Source of the DNA: DASPKS01 sp035628035
GTDB taxonomy: Bacteria > Bacteroidota > Rhodothermia > Rhodothermales > Rubricoccaceae
Assembly: GCA_035628035.1 (NCBI GenBank)
Contig: DASPKS010000012.1
Location: forward strand, 1 to 19,009
Direction of reading: 5' to 3'
Length of the DNA: 19,009 nt
Shown here one piece after another: positions 7,429-14,492 of this stretch; within the stretch, counting starts at the first letter, position 1; every line of letters starts with the position of its first letter. Under the pieces are notes generated by a model. That model was not told where the DNA came from, did no database searches, and worked only from the letters and a program-made list of their open reading frames with translations. A program made the translations under genes and the position numbers.

Positions 7429-8832
7429 TTACAGCGCGATCTCCTCCCCCTGCCGGGGGATCAGCACGCGAACATCGGGGAACTGGTCCTCCACGTTGTC
7501 CTTCACCCACTCCTTCGCCGCCGTCTCGCCGTGAACGAGCACGAGCGTCTTGGGCCGCATCATCTCGACGAGGCGGAGGAGGTCGCGGCGGTGGGCGTGG
7601 CCGGAGAACCGGAACCGCCGCACCTCGGCGTGGACCGCCTGCGGCCCGGCCAGTGGGTCGAGCTGGACCTCCGTTCCGGGCCCGGCGGCGGCGGCCTCCA
7701 GCAGCCGCCCCCCCGGGGTGTCCTCCTTCGCGAAGCCGACGAAGAAGACGGCGTTCCGCTCGCTCCCGACGAGCCGCTGCGCGAGCTGGTTCGAGGCCGT
7801 CCGCTCGAAGAGCATCCCGCTGGGGAGGACGTAGATCGCTGGCTCGGAGAGCGCCTCGGATAGGCGCGCCTGCGTCGTCGGCAGCCGCTCCTGCTCGACG
7901 TTGACGACCTCGAAGCCGGGGTCGAGGCGGGGCGAGTGGAAGCGGGTCTGGTCGTAGACGGCCGCGAGGGCGCGGGCCGAGCCCGCGGTATAGACGGGCG
8001 TCTCGTCGGGGAGGAGCCCGCGCCGCTTGTAGCGGTCGATCAAGGCGAGGACCTCCTGCGCGCGGCCGAGCGCGAACACGGGCACGAGCACGCTGCCGCC
8101 GCGCGCGAGGACGGCCGCGATCCCTTCGCCGAACGCCTGCTCCTCCGCGCGCCGCGTGGTCCGCTCCGCCTCAGGGTCGGCGCCGAGGGTCGTCTCGAGG
8201 AGGAGCACGTCGAGGGGCCCCTCGGGGTAGTCGCCGCCGGGCTGGAGCGTCTGCGCGCTCACGCTCGTGTCGCTCGTATAAAAGACGCGGCGGAGGCGGG
8301 GCACGCCCTCGGCGTCCTTCTCGCGCGCTTCGAGGTACACCCCCACGGCGCCGAGGACGTGGCCGGCGTGGTAGAACCGCATCGTGAGGGGGCTCGTCGC
8401 GTGGAGCCCGCTGAGGTCGAGGTCGGTGTCGAGGTTGTGGGCCTCGTAGAGGTACGAGAGGGCCTCGACGGTCTCCACGTCGAAGATGGGCTCGGCGGCG
8501 GTGGAGCCCTCGCGGAGACGACGCTTCTGGAGCTTGGCCGAGTGTGGGAGGAGCACGTCGGCCAGCAGGAGCGTCGGCTTCGAGAGGTGGACGCGCGCGT
8601 GGGGGATCCGGCGGAGGAGGACGGGCAGCGACCCGAGGTGGTCGTGGTGCGCGTGGGAGATGATGACGTGGTCGACGGGGTACCGGTCGAGCAGCTCGAA
8701 CGGCGGCACGGCGGCCGGGCCGTCGGCGTCGGGGTCCATCCCGGCGTCGAGGACGAGGCCGGTGCCGGCGAGTTCGAGGTAGTGGCACGAGGCCGCGATC
8801 TCGTCGGTGTCGCCGAGCGAGAGGTACCGCAT
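7429..8832 (-). CDS. Metallo-beta-lactamase-fold beta-CASP RNase (CPSF73-like)
   Basis: This 467-residue protein has the usual length of bacterial CPSF-type beta-CASP nucleases. The metal site is complete: HAHHDH at 60-65 (motif 2), H158 in FYHAGHVLGA (motif 3) and D188 in FYTSDTS (motif 4). The beta-CASP cap begins with motif A as LLLETTLG (E213), where many relatives have ESTYG. VPVFALGRAQE follows, and the C-terminal motifs B (RFRFSGHAHRRDL) and C (LVLVHGE) supply the last histidines. Such enzymes cut or degrade RNA in the cytoplasm using two zinc ions. No KH domain is visible. The start ATG at 8830-8832 is 4 nt after the arm of a 16-bp inverted repeat (8836-8903), and no purine-rich ribosome-binding site is present there. 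The propeller gene upstream ends 99 bp before it. Confidence 0.92.
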   Translation of the reverse strand: MRYLSLGDTDEIAASCHYLELAGTGLVLDAGMDPDADGPAAVPPFELLDRYPVDHVIISHAHHDHLGSLPVLLRRIPHARVHLSKPTLLLADVLLPHSAKLQKRRLREGSTAAEPIFDVETVEALSYLYEAHNLDTDLDLSGLHATSPLTMRFYHAGHVLGAVGVYLEAREKDAEGVPRLRRVFYTSDTSVSAQTLQPGGDYPEGPLDVLLLETTLGADPEAERTTRRAEEQAFGEGIAAVLARGGSVLVPVFALGRAQEVLALIDRYKRRGLLPDETPVYTAGSARALAAVYDQTRFHSPRLDPGFEVVNVEQERLPTTQARLSEALSEPAIYVLPSGMLFERTASNQLAQRLVGSERNAVFFVGFAKEDTPGGRLLEAAAAGPGTEVQLDPLAGPQAVHAEVRRFRFSGHAHRRDLLRLVEMMRPKTLVLVHGETAAKEWVKDNVEDQFPDVRVLIPRQGEEIAL

Positions 8833-8835
8833 GGA

Positions 8836-8903
8836 GAAAGGCCGGGTCGAAACCGTGAGGTTCCGCAGGAAGGGGGTGTCTGCGGCCTTCGACCCGGCCT
8901 TTC
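8836..8903 (-). promoter_or_regulatory. Long nested inverted repeat in the leader of the nuclease gene
   Basis: The 16-base arm at 8836-8851 (GAAAGGCCGGGTCGAA on plus) is perfectly complementary to 8888-8903. Inside the 36-nt loop a second 6-bp stem pairs CCGCAG (8863-8868) with CTGCGG (8880-8885). On the transcribed minus strand the outer stem ends 3 nt before the nuclease ATG and its 3' side ends CCTTTCTCC, so the structure covers the place where a ribosome must bind. It could be a terminator for the upstream propeller gene, though the loop is long for that, or a translational or RNase-responsive control element for the nuclease gene. Confidence 0.6.
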
Positions 8904-8921
8904 CGGCGGGGTTTCCGCCGG
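8903..8921 (-). terminator. Candidate hairpin after propeller gene 1
   Basis: CCGGCGG (8903-8909) and CCGCCGG (8915-8921) form a 7-bp GC stem with a 5-nt loop, about 10 nt past the stop of the propeller gene on the minus strand. There is no T-run after it in that direction, so it may only pause transcription or act with the adjacent inverted repeat. Confidence 0.35.
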
Positions 8922-8931
8922 GCGGCGCCGG

Positions 8932-10350
8932 TCAGCGAGCGAGCGTGACCCGCCGCGTAGCCCGGAACGTCTCGCCCTCCACGCGGACGACATACGCCCC
9001 GCTCGGGAGGTCCGCCGCGTCGAACGTGAGCCGCTGCGGGGTGCCGGACGCCACGGGCCCGTCGAACAGCACGGCCACGCGGCGGCCGAGCACGTCGAAC
9101 GCCTCCGCCAGCACCCGCTGCGCCTCGGCCACTTCCAGGGTGAGCGTCGTCGTGGGGTTGAACGGGTTGGGGTACGCCGCACCCAGCCGGTACCCCTCCG
9201 GGAGCGCTTCTGTATCTGTGGGGACCGTTCCGACGAGGTCGAGGTGGGTTCGCGCTACCGCGACGTCGGTCGTGCCGTTATCGGTGGTGAAGGCGAACAC
9301 GTTGTCCGTCGGCGAGATCACGAACTCCTGGAAGCCCCGGTTGCCATACTGCCCCGCCATCTCGTACTCGGCGGCGAGCACGCCCGTCTCTACTTCCCAG
9401 AACCGCACGACGAGGTCCATCCGGCCCGAGAACGGCTCGTAGGCGGTAGCCCCGGCGAGGTAGCGCCCGTTGGGCGAGAACGCCACGTGCGTGCCCAGGC
9501 CACCATAACCGTCTACGAGCACGGTGCGCGCGTCGAAGCTGTAGACGAGGGCCCCGTCGGAGGCCCGCCACACCTTCACCGTCGGGAGGTAGCTCCGCCA
9601 GCCCCCCGTCGCGATGTACTGCCCGTCCGGGCTGTACGCGACGGACTCGGGGAACTCCAGCCGGTGTGTGGAGAGGCCGTTGTGCGGGAGCTCCAGGACG
9701 ACCGTGTTCGTCGCCAAGTCCCATACCTCTGCGTCGCCGTCGTAGCTGAGGTCCTCGAACCCGCCCGTGACGAGGCGGCTGCCATCGGGGCTGAAGGCCA
9801 CGTCGGCGGCGGTGACGGCCGGGACGGAGTCCACCGAGTCGAGCGTGACCGGGTCGTGGAACTGCGCCGCGACGGCGTCGGGGTGGTAGTCATTGCCCCC
9901 GACGAGGGCCTGTCCATCCGGCGCGATCACGAGGGAGAGGTAGACCTGGGGGTAGGGGCGCCGCGTGAGCAGCCCCCCGGCCGGGACGGCCCACCGGGTG
10001 AGCTCGTGGCCGAAGCCGCCGCACCCGCCCTTCGGCTGGCAGCTGCCGCCGGCGTGGGCAGCGACGAACGCCGTCCCGTCCGGCGTGAACGTGACGGCGT
10101 TGACGTCGGCGCCGAGCCGCGCGTCGAGGGTGTTCGTTCCGTTGGCGGCCTCCCAGATGAGGAGGCGCCCGTCGAGACCGTGGACGCCCCCGGCCCCGAG
10201 GTACTGCCCGTCGGGCGAGAACGCGACGTCGAAGAGGGTGCCCGGCAGCGTCTGCTGCCAGACGATGTCGAAGGGCGGGCGCTGAGCGGCGGCGGGGTAC
10301 GCCAGGAAGAGGAGCGCGAGCACGCTCCACCGGGTAGCGAAGGGGGGCAT
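8932..10350 (-). CDS. Secreted seven-bladed WD-like beta-propeller protein with T9SS sorting domain (copy 1)
   Basis: This 472-residue protein has a signal peptide of about 23 residues (hydrophobic LALLFLAYPAAAQ). Seven WD-like units follow, recognisable by their F-S-P-D-G cores: VAFSPDGQYLGAGG, VTFTPDGTAFVAAH, LVIAPDGQALVGG, VAFSPDGSRLVTGG, VAYSPDGQYIATGG, VAFSPNGRYLAGAT and a degenerate FVISPTDNVFAFTT. Several units end in VW/FW dipeptides. Seven units fit a closed propeller. Residues 383-472 are a type A T9SS C-terminal domain (LPEGYRLGAAYPNPFNP... to RRVTLAR), which directs export across the outer membrane and attachment or release. Unit 2 carries a CQPKGGC loop, probably a disulfide. No catalytic site is visible; a binding or scaffold role on the cell surface is likely. 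It is the last of three tandem paralogs, 50 bp after copy 2, with an ATG start and no clear Shine-Dalgarno. Confidence 0.9.
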   Translation of the reverse strand: MPPFATRWSVLALLFLAYPAAAQRPPFDIVWQQTLPGTLFDVAFSPDGQYLGAGGVHGLDGRLLIWEAANGTNTLDARLGADVNAVTFTPDGTAFVAAHAGGSCQPKGGCGGFGHELTRWAVPAGGLLTRRPYPQVYLSLVIAPDGQALVGGNDYHPDAVAAQFHDPVTLDSVDSVPAVTAADVAFSPDGSRLVTGGFEDLSYDGDAEVWDLATNTVVLELPHNGLSTHRLEFPESVAYSPDGQYIATGGWRSYLPTVKVWRASDGALVYSFDARTVLVDGYGGLGTHVAFSPNGRYLAGATAYEPFSGRMDLVVRFWEVETGVLAAEYEMAGQYGNRGFQEFVISPTDNVFAFTTDNGTTDVAVARTHLDLVGTVPTDTEALPEGYRLGAAYPNPFNPTTTLTLEVAEAQRVLAEAFDVLGRRVAVLFDGPVASGTPQRLTFDAADLPSGAYVVRVEGETFRATRRVTLAR

Positions 10351-10400
10351 GGCAGGAGGGGCTAGGAGGAGGAGCTAGAACGGAGCGGGATACCCGGCGG

Positions 10401-11813
10401 CTACTTGAGGAGCGTCACGCGGCGCGTAGCGCGGAACGTCTCCCCGGTCACGCGGAGGAGGTACGGACCACTGGGGAGCCCGCCCGCCTCGAACGACAGC
10501 GAGCGCGGCGCCCCGGGCGTGACCGGGCCATCGAACAGCGTGGCGACGCGGCGGCCGACGGCGTCGAACGCCTCCACGCGGACGCGCTGCGCGGCGGCCA
10601 CCTCCAGCGTGAGGGTGGTCGAGGGGTTGAACGGGTTCGGGTACGCCCCGCTCAGCCGGTACCCCTCCGGGAGCGGGTCGGCCTCGGAGGGGGTCGGCGT
10701 CCCGCCGGCGAGGCTGATGGGGGTGCGGACCACCTTCACGCGGCCGGCCACGGTGTAGGCGAAGAGGCTGTCCTGCCCCGGCGAGAACGCGAGGCTCGTC
10801 ACGCCGCCGAAGTAGGGCGGCGGCCCGGACTCCGCGTACTCCAGCACGATGTCGCCCGTCGCGACGCTCCAGAACCGGACGCCGCCGCGCCAGTTGTCGC
10901 CGGGCACGTACTGCTGGAACCCGCCCACGAGGTAGTTCCCGTTCGGCGTGAACGCGACGACGGCCGACCCGTAGGAGGTGGGCGTGATCCCGGCGTCGAG
11001 GTCGTGGACGAGCGCGCCGCCGGCCACGCGCCAGACCCGCGCGCGGAGGTTGTACCCGTCGCCCGACGTGGCGACGTACTGCCCATCGGGCGAGAAGGCC
11101 ACGCTGATGGGGTCGCCCCCCTCGAGGTATGACCCGTGCTCGAGCACGCGGACGGGCGCGCCGGTGGCGGCGTCCCAGAGCCGGAGCTGTCCGTCGTCGC
11201 CGACGGAGGCGAGGAGCGTCCCGTCAGGCGCGTAGGCCACATCGGCGGCGGTGTACTGGTGGCCGGGAAGCTGGCGCACCGTCGCCAGCGTGGTGGGATC
11301 GTGGGTGCGGACCACGCCGTCGTTGTCGTAGAAGTAGGCGACAGCGAGCGCCGCGCCGTCGGGCGCGAAGGCGACGGCGGCCGCCGGGCTGAGGTCGTCG
11401 CGCCCGGCGAGGGGGTCGAGCGCGGGGACGGTCCACGTGAAGAGGCCGGGGCGGTCGGGGGAGCACCCGCCGTTCGGCGCGCAGTACACGGTCCCGTTGG
11501 CGGAAGCGAGCGTGGCGCCGTCGGGCGAGAACATCACCTCGTTCGTCGCGCCGATCAAGAAGGTGTGCGTCTCGCGGTGGGCGAGCTGGGTACCGTCGTC
11601 GGCGTCCCACAGGTCCACGCGCCCGAAGGCGAAGGGGTTGACGGAGGCGATCCCGCCCGAGGCAACGACCTCCCCGTCGGGGGAGAAGGCGACGGTGCCC
11701 GCGCGGGCCGGCTGCTCCCACACCACCGTCGGCGGCTGGGGCTGCGCGGCGGCGGGTAGGGCGACGAAGAGGCCGAGTGCGGCGGCGCTCCGTAGCGTAG
11801 CGAAGGACTTCAC
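10401..11813 (-). CDS. Secreted seven-bladed WD-like beta-propeller protein with T9SS sorting domain (copy 2)
   Basis: This is 470 residues. The start is GTG (11811-11813), aligned with the ATG of copy 3, and it begins a signal peptide (KSFATLRSAAALGLFVALPAAAQ) nearly identical to that of copy 3. The seven propeller units centre on VAFSPDGEVVASGG, VMFSPDGATLASAN, VAFAPDGAALAVAY, VAYAPDGTLLASVG (with a canonical LRLWDAATG end), VAFSPDGQYVATSG, VAFTPNGNYLVGG and LAFSPGQDSLFAYT. Unit 2 has a CAPNGGC loop equivalent to that of copy 1. Residues 381-470 form the T9SS type A sorting domain with YPNPFNP and a final RRVTLLK. It is separated from copy 3 by 120 bp and from copy 1 by 50 bp, all on the same strand, so co-transcription with copy 1 is likely. 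The ligand or target is unknown. Confidence 0.9.
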   Translation of the reverse strand: MKSFATLRSAAALGLFVALPAAAQPQPPTVVWEQPARAGTVAFSPDGEVVASGGIASVNPFAFGRVDLWDADDGTQLAHRETHTFLIGATNEVMFSPDGATLASANGTVYCAPNGGCSPDRPGLFTWTVPALDPLAGRDDLSPAAAVAFAPDGAALAVAYFYDNDGVVRTHDPTTLATVRQLPGHQYTAADVAYAPDGTLLASVGDDGQLRLWDAATGAPVRVLEHGSYLEGGDPISVAFSPDGQYVATSGDGYNLRARVWRVAGGALVHDLDAGITPTSYGSAVVAFTPNGNYLVGGFQQYVPGDNWRGGVRFWSVATGDIVLEYAESGPPPYFGGVTSLAFSPGQDSLFAYTVAGRVKVVRTPISLAGGTPTPSEADPLPEGYRLSGAYPNPFNPSTTLTLEVAAAQRVRVEAFDAVGRRVATLFDGPVTPGAPRSLSFEAGGLPSGPYLLRVTGETFRATRRVTLLK

Positions 11814-11818
11814 AACCG
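11770..11818 (-). repeat. Near-identical 5' end shared by propeller copies 2 and 3 (unit 1)
   Basis: The start of copy 2, including the run GCTCCGTAGCGTAGCGAAGG (plus strand), recurs almost base for base at 13336-13384 in copy 3, with only a few differences over about 50 bp. The sequence just before both start codons is also alike on the minus strand (CTTCTCCGGTT and CCTCTCCGGTA). Conservation at the nucleotide level points to recent duplication or gene conversion. Confidence 0.75.
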
Positions 11819-11933
11819 GAGAAGGGCGTGGAGGAGAAGGGCCGTGCGCCGCCGTCCCTCGGGCGGTTCACCTGTCGCTAACCCGTGCGTCCCCGGAAAG
11901 TTGTCCCGAAACGGTAACGTCTTCGATGCGCCC
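11814..11933. other. 120-bp spacer between propeller copies 3 and 2
   Basis: No gene fits here. The minus-strand sequence just after the copy 3 stop contains an imperfect stem (CGAAGACG / CGTTTCG, around 11904-11924) with no T-run, and the leader of copy 2 ends in the conserved CTTCTCCGGT segment. No confident promoter box is seen. Confidence 0.4.
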
Positions 11934-13379
11934 TCAGCGGAGGAGCGTCACGCGGCGCGCGGCCGTGAACGTCTCGCCGACGACCCGGACGACGTACGCC
12001 CCGCTCGGCAGGCCCGACCCGTCGAGCGTGAAGCGGTGGGTGGCCCTCGCCGCCAGCGGCCCATCGTGGAGCACGGCCACCTCACGGCCGAGCGCGTCGT
12101 AGAGCGCGACGCGGGCCGCCTGCGCCCGTGCCACGTCGAGGGTGAACGACGCCTGGGGGTTGAACGGGTTCGGGTACACCGCCGAGAGCACGAACCCTTC
12201 GGGCAGCGGCCCGTCGCCGCTCGTCGTGGGGGTGCCTCCGGAGAGGTCAAGGGTGGTCTCGGCCAGCTTGACCGTGCCGCCGACGACGTACGCGAAGCGG
12301 TGGTTCTGCGCGGGCGAGAACGCGAGCGCCGTGATCCGTTCGCCGGCGTCTTCCTCCTCGTACTCGGCCGCGACGGCCCCCGTGGCGACGTCCCAGAACC
12401 GGAGCACCGTGCGCTGGAACGGCGGCAGCTCCATGTTCTCGTGGATGCCCGCGAGGAGGTACGCCCCGTTCGGCGTGAAGGCGACGACGACCTCCCCGTT
12501 CGAGGAAACCGTGTCCACGTTCGCGTCGAGGTCGAGCACGAGCGCGCCCGTGCTGGCGTCCCACACCTTCGCGCGGAGGTCCACGCCGGTGCCGGCCGAG
12601 GCCACGAGCGCGCCGTTGGGCGAGAAGGTGAGCGAGCGGGGGTCTCCACCCTCGATGTAGTCCCCGTGCACGCTCGCCCACAGGCTATCGCCCGTCTGCG
12701 TGTCCCACATCCGGACGCGGCTGACGAAGTCCTCTTCCCCGCCAACGCTGACGATACGCTGCCCGTCCGAGGCGTAGGCGAGCGCGGCCGTGCCGGAGTA
12801 GTGCCCGAAGAGCGAGTCGACGGGGGCGAGCGTGACCGGATCGTAGCGTGGGAGCGTCGGTGGGGCCGGCCCGTTGATGGGGCCGAGGCCGACGGCCATC
12901 GGGCCCCCGAGCGGGTGGTAGGCCACCGCCGTCGCGCGGCGGATGGTGTCCACGGCGGCGACGGGGGTGAGCGTGGGCACCGTCCACGTGAACAGGCCCG
13001 GGTAGTCCTCGAACCACCCCTGCTGCTCGACGTACCCCGCCGTCCCGTGCGCGGAGGCGAGTCGTGCCCCGTCGGGCGAGAAGGCGACGGCGTTGACGAA
13101 CCCGATGGGAACGCCGCCCGCATGCGCCACGGCGTGGGCCAGCAACGCGCCGTCGGCGGCGGCAAAGACGTCTACCCGCCCGATGACGTGCGAAGAATCC
13201 GGGTTCAGCCCCTGAGCGCCGCCCGAAACGACGTACTGCCCGTTGGGCGAGAAGGCGAGGGTGAGGGCGCCGGCCGGCTGCTCCCACACGATGACGGGCG
13301 GGGCGGGCTGCGCGATGGCGGGCAGGGCGGCGAAGAGGCCGAGCGCGGCGGCGCTCCGTAGCGTAGCGAAGGGCTTCAT
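11934..13379 (-). CDS. Secreted seven-bladed WD-like beta-propeller protein with T9SS sorting domain (copy 3)
   Basis: This is 481 residues from the ATG at 13377-13379. A start 13 codons upstream is in frame, but similarity to copy 2 begins at MKPFATLRS. The signal peptide KPFATLRSAAALGLFAALPAIAQ is followed by seven propeller units: LAFSPNGQYVVSGG, VAFSPDGARLASAH, VAYHPLGGPMAVGL, LAYASDGQRIVSVG, LTFSPNGALVASAG (ending AKVWDASTG), VAFTPNGAYLLAGI (ending LRFWDVATG) and LAFSPAQNHRFAYV. Unit 2 keeps the GLFTWTVP end found in copy 2 but has lost the CxPxGGC loop, replaced by an aromatic, acidic segment (YVEQQGWFEDYP). Residues 392-481 are the T9SS type A sorting domain with YPNPFNP and RRVTLLR. 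It is first in the tandem array, 113 bp after the homocysteine methyltransferase stop. Function beyond surface binding cannot be stated. Confidence 0.9.
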   Translation of the reverse strand: MKPFATLRSAAALGLFAALPAIAQPAPPVIVWEQPAGALTLAFSPNGQYVVSGGAQGLNPDSSHVIGRVDVFAAADGALLAHAVAHAGGVPIGFVNAVAFSPDGARLASAHGTAGYVEQQGWFEDYPGLFTWTVPTLTPVAAVDTIRRATAVAYHPLGGPMAVGLGPINGPAPPTLPRYDPVTLAPVDSLFGHYSGTAALAYASDGQRIVSVGGEEDFVSRVRMWDTQTGDSLWASVHGDYIEGGDPRSLTFSPNGALVASAGTGVDLRAKVWDASTGALVLDLDANVDTVSSNGEVVVAFTPNGAYLLAGIHENMELPPFQRTVLRFWDVATGAVAAEYEEEDAGERITALAFSPAQNHRFAYVVGGTVKLAETTLDLSGGTPTTSGDGPLPEGFVLSAVYPNPFNPQASFTLDVARAQAARVALYDALGREVAVLHDGPLAARATHRFTLDGSGLPSGAYVVRVVGETFTAARRVTLLR

Positions 13380-13384
13380 TACCG
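13336..13384 (-). repeat. Near-identical 5' end shared by propeller copies 2 and 3 (unit 2)
   Basis: This is the counterpart of 11770-11818 and encodes the same signal peptide. The copies differ at only a few bases, including the start codon itself (ATG here, GTG in copy 2). Confidence 0.75.
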
Positions 13385-13492
13385 GAGAGGGGCTGAAAGA
13401 GGGGAGCACCCCTTCCAACGTTCCCCTAGCCCCTTGTTTCCCCTCTGTAAACCGAATAGGGCCAGGGTCCTAGTCCGCATCCCTGCCCCGCG
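13380..13492. other. 113-bp spacer between homocysteine methyltransferase and propeller copy 3
   Basis: There is no coding signal. It is less GC-rich than the neighbouring genes around 13430-13460 (CCCCTTGTTTCCCCTCTGTA on plus), which fits a promoter for the propeller array. On the minus strand CTATTCGG is a possible but weak -10/-7 box. No terminator hairpin with a T-run is obvious. Confidence 0.35.
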
Positions 13493-14455
13493 CTAGGCCG
13501 GCTGCTCGAAGAGCGGCAGGCACGCCGACGCGATCTGCTCGACGTGCCGGTGGTCCGTCCCGCAGCACCCACCCATGACGTTGAGGTGCGGCAGCGGGCC
13601 GCGCACGAGGCGCGCGTAGTCCCGCCCCAGCTCGACGGGGTTGCCGTCGTCGAGGTCAGGCGCCTCGTTCAGCTCGGCGTGGCTCCTGCGCGAGGCGTTC
13701 GCGCGGAGCCCGCGGACGCGCGCGACCCACGGCTCTTCTCCGCTGAGCACCTGCTCGAAGTGGCTCGGGTGGGCGCAGTTGATCATGAAGTAGGCCGGGT
13801 ATCCCGCCGTCGCCTCGTCCACCTGCGCGATGGCGTCGCCCAGCGTCTGCCCCGTCGGCAGCCGCCCGTCGGTCTCGACGGTGAACGAGAGCACGACGGG
13901 CATCCCCGCGCGCTGCGCCGCGCGCGTGATCCCTATAGCCTCCTCGACGTAGTTCATCGTCATGGCGCTCACGAGGTCCGCCGCGGTACCCGCGAACGTC
14001 TCGACCTGCGCGCGGTGGTAGGCCTCCGCTTCGTCGGCCGACATCGCGCGGTCCGGGACGTACCCATCCCCGCGCGGCCCGATGCACCCGCTGAGGACGA
14101 TGGGCGTGCGGGGCGTTTCGTATGCGTCGCGGACCGCTTCGAGCAGGCGGACCGCCCGCCGGTTCGCTTCGGCGAGCGCGTCGTCGTCGTAGCCGAGCTG
14201 CGCGCCCCAGTCGCGGTTGGCCCGCCACGTCGGCGTATCCAGCACGAGGCCGACGCCGAAGCGCGCGGCGAGCGCGGCGTACGTGCGGAAGTACTTGCGG
14301 AGGGCCTCCTTCCCTTCCGCCGTCTGGAGCAGGTGGAAGGCGGCGAAGTGCGGGAGGTCCTGTCCCTCCAGGAAGATCAGCGTCGTCTCGAGGCCCCCGT
14401 CCGTCAGGAAGAACGGGCCGCCTTGCCGGGGCAGGGGATCACGGTGCTTCGCCAT
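13493..14455 (-). CDS. Homocysteine S-methyltransferase family protein
   Basis: This 320-residue TIM-barrel enzyme has the zinc site of the Pfam S-methyl_trans family: C227 in MINCAHP and C297/C298 in VMGGCCGTDHRHV. Other family blocks are LTDGGLETTLIF (17-28, substrate loop), TPTWRAN (74-80), VLSGCIGPRGDGY (120-132) and SFTVETDGRLPTG (190-202). Family members move a methyl group from S-methylmethionine, betaine or a similar donor to homocysteine or a related thiol; the donor cannot be read from sequence. The catalytic module is stand-alone, with no cobalamin or folate domains. The ATG at 14453-14455 is chosen because GGAGGG lies about 8 nt upstream; an ATG seven codons earlier would swallow that ribosome-binding site. 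It follows the transaldolase gene after 37 bp and is probably co-transcribed with it. Confidence 0.9.
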   Translation of the reverse strand: MAKHRDPLPRQGGPFFLTDGGLETTLIFLEGQDLPHFAAFHLLQTAEGKEALRKYFRTYAALAARFGVGLVLDTPTWRANRDWGAQLGYDDDALAEANRRAVRLLEAVRDAYETPRTPIVLSGCIGPRGDGYVPDRAMSADEAEAYHRAQVETFAGTAADLVSAMTMNYVEEAIGITRAAQRAGMPVVLSFTVETDGRLPTGQTLGDAIAQVDEATAGYPAYFMINCAHPSHFEQVLSGEEPWVARVRGLRANASRRSHAELNEAPDLDDGNPVELGRDYARLVRGPLPHLNVMGGCCGTDHRHVEQIASACLPLFEQPA

Positions 14456-14492
14456 GGGCGATCCCTCCGCTTGCATGATCCGGCACCGGCGC

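Noticed and set aside
7328..7510. Upstream extension of the cysteine desulfurase frame
   Set aside because: It crosses the terminator at 7385-7410 and overlaps the nuclease gene; the family N-terminus begins at the ATG at 7327.
7936..10365. An 809-residue open frame on the plus strand
   Set aside because: It is antisense to the beta-CASP nuclease and propeller copy 1, both well supported by motifs. Composition is shadow-like and no motif is seen.
8932..13379. Possibility that the three propeller genes are a CRISPR or insertion-sequence repeat array
   Set aside because: The repeats are whole paralogous coding sequences with normal reading frames; there are no short regular direct repeats with spacers, no transposase and no terminal inverted repeats.
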